Made by a program: the position numbers and the translations under genes. This document shows positions 1-6,036 of a stretch of 17,959 bases of DNA, in pieces. The notes under the pieces were generated by a model that saw nothing but the letters and a program-made list of their open reading frames with translations, made no database searches and was not told where the DNA came from. This DNA comes from VRUE01 sp035605155 (GTDB taxonomy: Bacteria; Actinomycetota; Thermoleophilia; Solirubrobacterales; 70-9). Location of the stretch: positions 1-17,959 of the forward strand of contig DATNHC010000190.1 in assembly GCA_035605155.1 (NCBI GenBank), written 5' to 3'. The first letter of the stretch is position 1. Every line of letters begins with the position of its first letter.

Positions 1-231
1 GAGGACTGGCAGCCGCGGTTCGACGACCGAGAGGAAACCGAGGTCTTCATCGCTCACGGTCGCCGCGACCCGATCATCGAGATCGACTTCGCCCGCCGTG
101 CCCGCGAGCTGCTTGAAGCCGGCGGGCTTCGGGTCGAATACCTGGAGTCCGACGTCGCCCACCAGATCGATCCGGCACACCTTGAAGCCGCCCGGGGCTG
201 GATCGAGCGGGCCGTGCCGTCCGGCGCTTAG
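1..231 (+). CDS. Alpha/beta hydrolase (phospholipase/carboxylesterase-like), 3' end only
   Basis: The frame is open from base 1 and ends at TAG 229-231, giving the last 76 residues of a protein that begins outside the window. The visible segment has the C-terminal layout of the phospholipase/carboxylesterase group of alpha/beta hydrolases. A beta strand leads to HGRRDPII (residues 19-26 of the fragment), where Asp23 would be the acid of the catalytic triad. A helix rich in Arg/Glu follows, then a strand ending in SDVAHQIDP, where His54 would be the triad histidine, and then a closing helix. The nucleophile elbow (GxSxG) is off the edge, so activity cannot be confirmed. The likely role is hydrolysis of a carboxylic or lysophospholipid ester in the cytoplasm; the substrate is unknown. 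Confidence 0.75.
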   Translation, partial: EDWQPRFDDREETEVFIAHGRRDPIIEIDFARRARELLEAGGLRVEYLESDVAHQIDPAHLEAARGWIERAVPSGA

Positions 232-288
232 CTGTACGCGAGGCGCCGGGGCCGGGGTGCGCAAGCAACCGAAGTAGCCTTGTGGCGA

Positions 289-723
289 ATGGACGCCCGA
301 AAGCTTCCTACCCTTGCCGACCTGGTTCTCAGCGAGGCCGTCACCTTCCTCAGGGTCTTCGAGGAAATGAAGGACGGCAGGGTGACGCTGGATCAGATCG
401 ACGAACGCATCGATGCGCTCGGGCTCGAGATCCAGGCGATAGACGTCGCGCGATCCAATCCCCAGTCCTGGGAAGAGCATGTGCCGAGGCCGATCTCCGC
501 CTATGAGCACCTCTGGCCGTGCGAGCAGATCCTGCTCTTCCTGCTGGCGAACCACGCGGCCTTCCATGCGTCGCTCGGGCGGGGCATCGATGGTCCGTTC
601 ATGTCTCCCGAGAGCATCGCCGGTGAAGTCCTATCGCTCGATTGGCTCATCCGAGATGCGGAAAATCGGGAGCTCCTCGACGTGTTTCTGGCGCACCCGG
701 CGGTCCAGGCCATGCGGGCCTAG
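289..723 (+). CDS. Hypothetical protein, 144 aa
   Basis: The frame starts at ATG 289 (a TTG at 280 would add three residues) and ends at TAG 721-723. I do not recognise the family. The product is acidic and mostly helical. It has a leucine/glutamate-rich N-terminal half and a central segment around ISAYEHLWPCEQILLFLLAN that is hydrophobic but probably too short and polar to span a membrane. No signal peptide, metal site or catalytic motif is evident. No good ribosome binding site precedes either start, which weakens the call. Codon use is GC-rich like that of its neighbours and the sequence looks protein-like. The stop codon lies inside the CTAG that forms the left end of the palindromic element at 720-887, so the gene ends exactly where that element begins. 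Confidence 0.55.
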   Translation: MDARKLPTLADLVLSEAVTFLRVFEEMKDGRVTLDQIDERIDALGLEIQAIDVARSNPQSWEEHVPRPISAYEHLWPCEQILLFLLANHAAFHASLGRGIDGPFMSPESIAGEVLSLDWLIRDAENRELLDVFLAHPAVQAMRA

Positions 724-887
724 TGTCCTGAGTCGTAAGTCCTGCACCGCCTTGGCGGCGTCTCGCCGTCCGTGGCGGTGTCCTCGGATTTGCCTTTGCC
801 AACCGGCAAAGGCTGCATCCTGCGTGCTTGCCACGGCCGCCGATCCACTCGCCGATGCGACACACGACTTACGACTCAGGACACTAG
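720..887. repeat. MITE-like palindromic element with 22-bp terminal inverted repeats
   Basis: Bases 720-741 and 866-887 are perfect reverse complements of each other (left arm begins CTAGTGTCCTGAGTCGTAAG). Exactly at the centre, GCCTTTGCC (792-800) and GGCAAAGGC (805-813) form a perfect 9-bp stem around AACC. Shorter matches between the arms and the centre (CGTGGC/GCCACG and others) make the 168 bases one long imperfect hairpin. Both ends carry CTAG, a tetranucleotide rare in GC-rich genomes, which could be a target-site duplication of a small non-autonomous transposable element. It sits between two convergent genes, so it could also act as a bidirectional terminator. No coding potential is apparent inside it. 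Confidence 0.8.
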
Positions 888-892
888 ATCGC

Positions 893-1552
893 TCAGGCCA
901 CCCGCTGGCGCTGGGGGGCAGGCAGCGCCGACCAGCTGGTGCGGCTGGCCCGCTGGTGCTTGGCTGTGAGCCGGAAGATGAGGAAGCGGTCGCAGGAGGG
1001 ATCGGCCGCGGGCGCCTCGATGCGGACCATGAAGGCGCGGGCGGCGCGCATCTTGTCGAGCTCACCCCCGTCGAGGCGGCTGTGGAGTCGCAGCACCCCG
1101 CGCTTGTCGAGCTGGCGCTTGGCGGAGCCGAGCCGAAGCGAGCCCTTGCCCCCCTTGAGCCAGTACTCGATGCCGATCTTGGTGGGAGATTCGGTCGTGT
1201 AGCGAAGGGCGAGCTGCAGGCGGCCGTGGGCGGGGTCGGAGACGATGCCGGGATCGATGGTCCGCAGCACACATTTCGGCGGAAGCACCGCCGGGCCGGC
1301 CGTCCCACCGGCTTCGAATTCTTCCTCTTCTTCCTCTTCGTCCTCGGTTTCCGATTCTTCTTCGAATTCCCCTTCGCCTTCTTCTGCCTCGTCGGCGTTG
1401 GCGTTGGCCTGAGTCAAAGCGGTTGGCGCCGAAACGACGGCTGCCGACGTCATCGCCGCGGCGAGCAGGCCGATCGCGAGCAGCGCTTGCAGGGCGAGGA
1501 AGAGTCGCATCCAGCGGTGTGCGAGAGAGCTCGACCGAGCGGTCCGTGCCAT
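893..1552 (-). CDS. Secreted or membrane-anchored protein with acidic linker
   Basis: The product is 219 aa and I do not recognise the family. Residues 15-50 read as a signal peptide or membrane anchor: an Arg-rich start, a hydrophobic core LFLALQALLAIGLLAAA, then small residues up to about ALTQA. Residues 54-80 are almost all Glu/Asp, a flexible acidic linker. Residues 88-197 look like a beta-rich domain with two cysteines (94 and 187) that could form a disulfide outside the membrane. The start is uncertain. ATG at 1552 gives the longest frame, while an internal ATG at 1510 (residue 15) would give a more classical signal peptide; neither has a clear Shine-Dalgarno. The gene lies 63 bases downstream of the alkyltransferase on the same strand and ends 5 bases from the palindromic element. 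Confidence 0.65.
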   Translation of the reverse strand: MARTARSSSLAHRWMRLFLALQALLAIGLLAAAMTSAAVVSAPTALTQANANADEAEEGEGEFEEESETEDEEEEEEEFEAGGTAGPAVLPPKCVLRTIDPGIVSDPAHGRLQLALRYTTESPTKIGIEYWLKGGKGSLRLGSAKRQLDKRGVLRLHSRLDGGELDKMRAARAFMVRIEAPAADPSCDRFLIFRLTAKHQRASRTSWSALPAPQRQRVA

Positions 1553-1563
1553 CCCAGCTTGGA

Positions 1564-1581
1564 TCGGCCCTTGGGGGCCGA
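1564..1581. other. Perfect 7-bp hairpin between the alkyltransferase and the secreted protein
   Basis: TCGGCCC (1564-1570) and GGGCCGA (1575-1581) pair perfectly around TTGG in the 63-base gap between two minus-strand genes. It could be a weak terminator after the alkyltransferase or a structure in the leader of the secreted-protein gene. No T-tract follows on either strand, so intrinsic termination is not well supported. Confidence 0.35.
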
Positions 1582-1615
1582 GCTTAAGTGGAGGCGCAAG
1601 CGTCCGGACTTCTGC

Positions 1616-2167
1616 CTAGCGGATGCCCTCGAGCTCGAGCAGCGCTTCCTTCATCGGCAGCCCCCCGCCGTAGCCGCCCAGCGCGCCGCCGCTGCGCAGC
1701 ACTCGGTGGCAAGGGACGACGATCGGCAGCGGGTTGGCGCCGCAGGCAGTGCCCGCGGCACGCACGGCGCGCTCGTTGCCGGCGCTGCGCGCCATCTCGG
1801 TGTAGCTGCGGGTCTGGCCGTAGGGAATGCGCCCGATCGCCCGTTGCACCTTCTCGCGGAAGCCGCCGGTGAGCTGCCAGTCGAGCGGCAGGTCGAACTC
1901 GGTCAGCTCGCCCTCGAAGTAGCGGTCGAGCTCGCGGCGGGCCTCGTCGAGCCGGGCCGGGGCCTCGAGCACGCGCGGCGAGATCCGCGCCGCCAGTTCC
2001 TCGAGCGTCTCCTCGGTCCCGAACTGCGGGAAGCTCACCTTGACCAGGCCGCGGGGTGTGGCGGCGAGCAGCAATGGGCCGAAGGGGGAGTCGACGGTGG
2101 CGTAGGCGACGTCGAGCAGGTCCTCGGCGGCGGCACGAGTGGCGAGGCGTTGCAGTGCGTCCTTCAT
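1616..2167 (-). CDS. ogt: Methylated-DNA--[protein]-cysteine S-methyltransferase
   Basis: This 183-aa DNA repair protein transfers the alkyl group from O6-alkylguanine (and O4-alkylthymine) in DNA to its own cysteine and is consumed in the process. The hallmark active site PCHRV lies at residues 152-156, with Cys153 as acceptor. It is preceded by GxNPLPIVVPCHRV (Asn145 conserved), and GGYGGGLPMKEALLELEG closes the fold. The DNA-binding segment RIPYGQTRSYTEMA (about 113-126) is typical of the family. Residues 15-90 form the usual degenerate N-terminal ribonuclease-like domain, so the protein is a complete Ogt type without an Ada regulatory domain. The start ATG (2167-2165) overlaps the stop of the upstream sigma factor as ATGA, so the two are probably translationally coupled. 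Confidence 0.93.
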   Translation of the reverse strand: MKDALQRLATRAAAEDLLDVAYATVDSPFGPLLLAATPRGLVKVSFPQFGTEETLEELAARISPRVLEAPARLDEARRELDRYFEGELTEFDLPLDWQLTGGFREKVQRAIGRIPYGQTRSYTEMARSAGNERAVRAAGTACGANPLPIVVPCHRVLRSGGALGGYGGGLPMKEALLELEGIR

Positions 2168-2625
2168 GCGAGCTCCTTCCTCAATCGCTTGATGCCCTCG
2201 TGCAGGCTGCGCCGCGCCGCCTCCGGCGAGCAGCCCAGCGCCGCGGCGATCTCAGCGTGGGGGAGGTCGCAGGCGTAACGCAGCGCGACGGCCGCTCGCT
2301 GCTTTGGTGGCAGCGCCCCGACCAGCTTCCAGACGCCCTCGTCGGGCTCGGGATCGCTGACCTCGATCTCGGCGAGCTCGGCAACCGGCACCGGCCGCCT
2401 GCCGTTGGCGCGATGGTGATCGATCGCCTTGCGATGAGCGATCGTCAGCAGCCAACCGCGCAGGTTGCTTGCGTCCCCCAGCTTCGGATAAGCGCGCAGG
2501 GCCGCCAGGAAGGTCTCCTGAAAGCAGTCGTCGGCGTCGGCACGCCCGACTGCGCCGCGCAGCACTCCGATCACGTCGGCGGCGTGCTCATCGAGCAGGT
2601 TCTGGAACGGAGGCAGCGCGGTCAC
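2164..2625 (-). CDS. ECF-type RNA polymerase sigma factor, 153 aa
   Basis: This is a short sigma-70 family factor with the two regions found in extracytoplasmic-function sigmas. Region 2 covers about residues 5-72 (ADDCFQETFLAALRAY, then LRGWLLTIAHRKAIDHHR) and would bind core polymerase and the -10 element. Region 4 covers about 103-152 (LPPKQRAAVALRYACDL, then a helix-turn-helix HAEIAAALGCSPEAARRSL) and would bind the -35 element. The start is GTG 2625. TTTAAT lies on the minus strand 7 bases before it, and no Shine-Dalgarno is seen, so a leaderless start is possible. The gene overlaps the DNA alkyltransferase and no anti-sigma factor is adjacent. Its regulon is unknown; control of the linked repair gene is an inference from the operon. 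Confidence 0.88.
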   Translation of the reverse strand: MTALPPFQNLLDEHAADVIGVLRGAVGRADADDCFQETFLAALRAYPKLGDASNLRGWLLTIAHRKAIDHHRANGRRPVPVAELAEIEVSDPEPDEGVWKLVGALPPKQRAAVALRYACDLPHAEIAAALGCSPEAARRSLHEGIKRLRKELA

Positions 2626-2728
2626 TCACGGGATTAAACGCTGAAAGGCGGTGGGGCGTGAGAGAGGTAAGTCGGGAGAGGGCCAAGAAGCTACTTGCAA
2701 GGCACATGCAATAATTGCAAGTAGAAAT
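2626..2728. promoter_or_regulatory. Divergent promoter region, sigma factor / AlbA-type regulator
   Basis: This 103-base, relatively AT-rich stretch separates two divergently transcribed genes. On the minus strand TTTAAT (2638-2633) is a possible -10 element for the sigma factor. The plus-strand side carries the inverted CTACTTGCAA pair described separately. No confident -35 hexamer was found for either direction. Confidence 0.4.
2691..2724. promoter_or_regulatory. Inverted pair of CTACTTGCAA, putative operator
   Basis: CTACTTGCAA (2691-2700) and TTGCAAGTAG (2715-2724) are perfect 10-bp inverted copies. They are separated by 14 bases and end 4 bases before ATG 2729. The same 10-mer recurs as a direct array right after this gene (4139-4212). 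The position over the expected promoter and start suggests an autoregulatory operator. That the adjacent winged-helix protein binds here is an inference. Confidence 0.6.
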
Positions 2729-4138
2729 ATGGGGACGATTGCTGTCGAAAGCGCTCTCAATGCCCCGCCCGAGGAAGTCGGCGTGGAGCTGGTGCGCATC
2801 GCCGAGGACCAGTGGCTGGAGCGCAAGTCCGCGAGGATTGCTCCGCGCGACTTGGCCAACACCTTGATCGGCTTTGCCAACGCGGATGGCGGGATCCTGG
2901 TTGTCGGCCTTTCCGACGGAGAGGTGGAGGGCACAAATGGAAATCTGGAGAGGAGAAACGCGCAATTTCAGGCCAACGTCGACTTTTGCTCTCCCCCGGT
3001 ACGGGCGAAGCCGCAACTGGTCCGTTGCATCGATCGCGATGGGGATCCCAACGAGCTCCTGGTCTTCGAAGTCGAGCCCGGTGACGCGGTTCACGCAAAT
3101 CAGAGGGACGAGGTCTTCCTCCGGGTCGGCGACGAGAACCGCAGGCTCAACTTCACCCAGCGACACGAGCTTCTCTATGACAAGGGGCAGTCGAGTTATG
3201 AGGCTGGCCCATCGGGAGTGTCGCTGGGCTCAGTTGAGGAGGGTCTTCTGGAGAATTACGCGGTCGCCATCGGTGTGCATGACCCAAAGCGGCTGTTGCA
3301 TGCGCGTGGACTGGCTGCCGGCGACGAGCTGACGATTGCCGGCTGCTTGCTTTTTGCCGAAGAGCCGCAGGCATTTTTCCCCGAGGCAATGATCAGGGTA
3401 TTGCGCTACCGAGGTCAGGAGCGCGGATCGGGTGCGCGCCAGCAGCTCGTCGACGATGTCAGGCTCGAGGGGCCGATCCCGAAGCAACTGGCGGATGCGA
3501 GAGCGGAGGTCAAGCGCCTGCAACCGACCAGGAGGGCCTTGGGCGCAGGAGGGGTCTTTGAAGACGCGCCGCTCGTGCCCGAGGATGCGTGGCTGGAGGG
3601 AATTGTCAACGCCGCCGTGCATCGTTCTTACAGCATGGCCGGCGATCACATCCGTGTCGAGATCTTCGACGATCGGATTGAGATATCCAGCCCGGGCCGC
3701 TTCCCTGGGCTTGTGGACCTCAGCAACCCCCTCAAGGCCACGCGATTCGCTCGCAATCCGCGCATCGCACGGGTCTGCGCCGACCTCAGCCTGGGACAGG
3801 AGCTTGGCGAGGGGATACGTCGCATGTTCGAAGAGATGCGACACGCGGGCCTTACCGATCCGGTGTACAGGCAGACTTCGGGAAGCGTTGAGCTGCGGCT
3901 CTTGGCCGAGCCAGTCGATCGAGAATTGGAGGAACGACTGCCGGAGCAAGCGCGCGCCATCGGCAGGATGCTGCGCTTGGAAGGGCGGATGAGCACTGGA
4001 GAGTTGACAAATGCCTTGGGAATCTCAAGGCCCGTGGTTCAACGAGAACTCGGCATGCTCAGAGACGCTGGGATCGTCGAGTGGGTTGGCAAGTCTCAAA
4101 GAGACCCGCGTGCCTACTGGCGACTGAAGACGAAATAG
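2729..4138 (+). CDS. Schlafen/AlbA-domain putative transcriptional regulator (ATP-binding protein, COG2865-like)
   Basis: The product is 469 aa from ATG 2729. The frame is open back to 2651, but that stretch holds the operator repeats and does not look coding. Residues about 28-145 are an AlbA_2 (Schlafen-type) domain, with WLERKSA (Glu31, Lys33) and LIGFANADGGILVVGLSDG. Residues about 285-395 resemble the HATPase_c_4 domain of this family (EGIVNAAVHRSY, then DHIRVEIFDDRIEISSPG and LGQELGEGIRRMFEEM). Residues about 404-465 form a winged helix (MSTGELTNALGISRPVVQRELGML) ending in a basic tail. The family is annotated as ATP-binding transcriptional regulators; the true ligand and targets are not known. 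The gene stands alone between housekeeping genes, with AT-rich repeats on both sides. No Shine-Dalgarno precedes the ATG. Confidence 0.85.
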   Translation: MGTIAVESALNAPPEEVGVELVRIAEDQWLERKSARIAPRDLANTLIGFANADGGILVVGLSDGEVEGTNGNLERRNAQFQANVDFCSPPVRAKPQLVRCIDRDGDPNELLVFEVEPGDAVHANQRDEVFLRVGDENRRLNFTQRHELLYDKGQSSYEAGPSGVSLGSVEEGLLENYAVAIGVHDPKRLLHARGLAAGDELTIAGCLLFAEEPQAFFPEAMIRVLRYRGQERGSGARQQLVDDVRLEGPIPKQLADARAEVKRLQPTRRALGAGGVFEDAPLVPEDAWLEGIVNAAVHRSYSMAGDHIRVEIFDDRIEISSPGRFPGLVDLSNPLKATRFARNPRIARVCADLSLGQELGEGIRRMFEEMRHAGLTDPVYRQTSGSVELRLLAEPVDRELEERLPEQARAIGRMLRLEGRMSTGELTNALGISRPVVQRELGMLRDAGIVEWVGKSQRDPRAYWRLKTK

Positions 4139-4212
4139 CTACTTGCAAGCTACTTGCAGCTACTTGAAATGTTCCTTGAAATATCCCTGCAAAACGCGCT
4201 TTTTACTTGCAA
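4139..4212. repeat. Helically spaced direct-repeat array of CTACTTGCAA, iteron- or operator-like
   Basis: The array starts immediately after the regulator's stop codon. Copies begin at 4139 (CTACTTGCAA), 4150 (CTACTTGCAG), 4160 (CTACTTGAAA), 4172 (TTCCTTGAAA), 4183 (ATCCCTGCAA, weak) and 4203 (TTACTTGCAA). Start-to-start spacing is 11, 10, 12, 11 and 20 bases, close to one or two DNA turns, so the copies face the same side of the helix. The array ends 24 bases before the nadC start, where the nadC promoter should be. It matches the inverted pair at 2691-2724. It is most simply a set of binding sites for one regulator. Confidence 0.7.
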
Positions 4213-4236
4213 TGAGACACGATTGGATGGCCTGAA

Positions 4237-5073
4237 TTGAAAGCGGTCGTAACACGCGCTCTGGCTGAGGATCTTGGCTCCGGTGACGTCACGGCTGAAG
4301 CCACCGTGCCCGAGGGGACGCGGGGGCGGGCGCGGATCGTGCAGAAGCAGCCAGGGGTCGTTTTCGGATTGGGGATCGTCGCTGAGACGATGCGCCAGTG
4401 CGGGGTGGAGGATGTCGACAACCTCGTGGTTGAGGGGCAGTGGCGGGACGAGGTTCCGGTCGATGTGGTCTTTGCCAGTGGGCCGGCGGCGGGTCTACTC
4501 GCTGCTGAGCGGACAGCTCTCAACTTCCTCGGTCATCTCTCGGGCGTGGCGACGCTGACCGCGCGCTTCGTCGAGGCGATCGCCGGGACTGGGGCGGCGA
4601 TTCTCGATACCCGCAAGACCACGCCCGGACTGCGTGAGCTTGAGAAGGCAGCCGTTCTCGCTGGCGGTGGTCGCAACCACCGCATGGGCCTCTACGACGC
4701 GATCCTGATCAAGGAGAACCACATCGCCCTCGCCGGCAGCTTGGCGAAAGCGGTGCATGCTGCCCGCACCGCCCATCCCGAGCTGGCGGTCGAGGTCGAG
4801 TGCCGTGACCTCGAAGAGGCCGCCTACGCGCTCGGCACGGGAGCGGACATTCTGCTGCTCGACAACATGGACCCTGCCGAGCTGCGCAAGGCGGTTGAGC
4901 TGCGCGACCAGAATTCCACCGCCGGTAAAGGACCCTCGCTGGAGGCCTCGGGCGGCGTCAACCTGGAGTCCGTCCGCGCCATTGCCGAAACCGGCGTCGA
5001 CTTCATCTCCGTCGGGGCCCTAACCCACTCAGCTCCCACGCTCGATTTCAGTCTGCTCATCGAGCCAGCGTGA
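4237..5073 (+). CDS. nadC: Nicotinate-nucleotide pyrophosphorylase (carboxylating), quinolinate phosphoribosyltransferase
   Basis: The enzyme converts quinolinate and PRPP to nicotinate mononucleotide, CO2 and pyrophosphate, the third step of de novo NAD synthesis. Family signatures are present in order: ALAEDLGSGDVT (8-19), AERTALNFLGHLSGVAT (90-106), TRKTTPGLRELEK (125-137), GGRNHRMGLYDAILIKENH (144-162), the VEVECRDLEEA strand, LLLDNM and the phosphate-binding SGGVNLE...ISVGALTHS end. The start is awkward. TTG 4237 is the only standard start after the in-frame TGA at 4213 (ATT 4222 is the other possibility), with GGATGG six bases upstream. This leaves only 7 residues before ALAEDLG, several fewer than usual. 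The CTACTTGCAA array lies directly upstream. nadA follows after an antisense gene; no nadB is visible. Confidence 0.93.
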   Translation: MKAVVTRALAEDLGSGDVTAEATVPEGTRGRARIVQKQPGVVFGLGIVAETMRQCGVEDVDNLVVEGQWRDEVPVDVVFASGPAAGLLAAERTALNFLGHLSGVATLTARFVEAIAGTGAAILDTRKTTPGLRELEKAAVLAGGGRNHRMGLYDAILIKENHIALAGSLAKAVHAARTAHPELAVEVECRDLEEAAYALGTGADILLLDNMDPAELRKAVELRDQNSTAGKGPSLEASGGVNLESVRAIAETGVDFISVGALTHSAPTLDFSLLIEPA

Positions 5074-5178
5074 GGCAGGGACGGGTGCCCCTCCCCGGGA
5101 GGCTTCGTGTCCACGCTTCGCACAACGGTGCGGATCCAGCTGCGCGACGGCCTCCAGGGGAGGGCCCCCGTCCCTGCC
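5074..5178. repeat. Long palindromic element between convergent nadC and glycosylase genes
   Basis: The left arm 5074-5103 (begins GGCAGGGACGGG directly after the nadC stop) and the right arm 5150-5178 (ends CCCGTCCCTGCC) are near-perfect reverse complements of about 29 bases with a few mismatches. At the same centre, CGCAC (5119-5123) and GTGCG (5128-5132) form a 5-bp stem around AACG, so the 105 bases form one hairpin. It fills nearly all the space between the two converging stop codons. It may be a bidirectional terminator or a dispersed palindromic repeat. It shares no sequence with the element at 720-887. Confidence 0.7.
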
Positions 5179-5190
5179 ATCTTTGGGCCC

Positions 5191-6036
5191 TCACTTGAGC
5201 AGGCGGGAGAGCCGGCGGTCCTTGAGGACACGGCCGCCTGTCTGCTCCGCCGGGCAGTAGTTGGTCTGGTGCTCGGAGAAGAAGACGGCCTCAATGATGG
5301 TGCCACAGCGGGGGCAGGGCTTGCCCTCGCGCTTGTGGATTTGCAGGGGCATCGGCACTTTGTCGGGGAGCTGCTCACCGATGGTGTCTTCGTAGTGATC
5401 GATTGCGTTGCCTAGGACATCTAGTGCGGCGTGTAGGCGCTTCACCTCCTCGGGGCTCAGTTCTGAACCCTTCTTGAAGGGCGAGAGCCGCGCTTCCCAG
5501 AGGATCTCGTCGACCCAGGAGCGGCCGATGCCGGCGATGTCGCCTTGGTGACGGAGCAGCGGGTGCAGGTGCCTCGGCTGGTCGATCAGGGTGGCGAACT
5601 CCGCGAGAGGAGGGGGCGGCCAGGCTTCTGGACCCAGGCGGGTGACCGCCTCGTCTTCGTCGACAGCCTCGGTGGGCAGCAGTTTCGCCCAGGCGCGTTG
5701 CTTGGTGCCGAACTCGCGCAGGCGCAGCTCGCGCCCGTCCTCGAGCCGGATTAGGACTCGGGAGGTACGGTCTTTGAGCGAGGCGTGTTTGTCGAAGAGG
5801 CGCAGGCGGCCAGCCGACATGAGGTGGATGAGCAGGGCGAGGTCGCCGAACTCGACCACGGGCATCTTGCCGACTCGGCGGACCGCAGTCAGCTCGCAGC
5901 CGACGAGTGCTTCGAGCGGCGGCTCGAAGGTCTTCATCACGTTCATCCCCGGCGCCAGGGCCGACTCGACGCTGGCACCGGCAAGGGCGGTGTTCAAGCG
6001 TCGCGCAGCGATCTCGACCTCGGGCAACTCGGGCAT
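5191..6036 (-). CDS. mutM: Fpg/Nei-family DNA glycosylase/AP lyase (formamidopyrimidine-DNA glycosylase-like)
   Basis: This base-excision repair enzyme would remove oxidised purines such as 8-oxoguanine. I placed the start at ATG 6036 because the mature protein must begin MPELPEVE: Pro2 is the Schiff-base nucleophile and Glu3 the general acid. An ATG ten codons upstream (6066) would bury Pro2. The product is 281 aa, the usual length. Lys57 sits in the conserved beta-hairpin, and HLMSAGRLRL (71-80) matches the family HLGMSG segment. The helix-two-turn-helix lies around 165-183 (GDIAGIGRSWVDEILWEARLSP). The C-terminal zinc finger is odd: Cys241, Cys244 and Cys261 are present but the fourth position is Glu264 (YCPAEQ instead of YCxxCQ). 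Subfamily assignment as Fpg rather than a Nei-like paralogue is moderate. Confidence 0.86.
   Translation of the reverse strand: MPELPEVEIAARRLNTALAGASVESALAPGMNVMKTFEPPLEALVGCELTAVRRVGKMPVVEFGDLALLIHLMSAGRLRLFDKHASLKDRTSRVLIRLEDGRELRLREFGTKQRAWAKLLPTEAVDEDEAVTRLGPEAWPPPPLAEFATLIDQPRHLHPLLRHQGDIAGIGRSWVDEILWEARLSPFKKGSELSPEEVKRLHAALDVLGNAIDHYEDTIGEQLPDKVPMPLQIHKREGKPCPRCGTIIEAVFFSEHQTNYCPAEQTGGRVLKDRRLSRLLK

Noticed and set aside
720..887. Reading the palindrome as coding sequence linking neighbouring frames
   Set aside because: Frames read through it on both strands and give similar short peptides from the two arms (VLSRKSC, LRLRTL), as expected from inverted repeats without stops, not evidence of a gene.
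479..2278. 599-codon open frame on the plus strand
   Set aside because: It runs antisense through the secreted protein, the alkyltransferase and part of the sigma factor, and straight through the palindromic element. The opposing genes have clear family motifs.
4139..4212. CRISPR array or replication origin iterons
   Set aside because: Repeats of 10 bases with 0-2 base gaps have no unique spacers, so it is not CRISPR. No replication gene or DnaA boxes are nearby, so an operator array is more likely than an origin.
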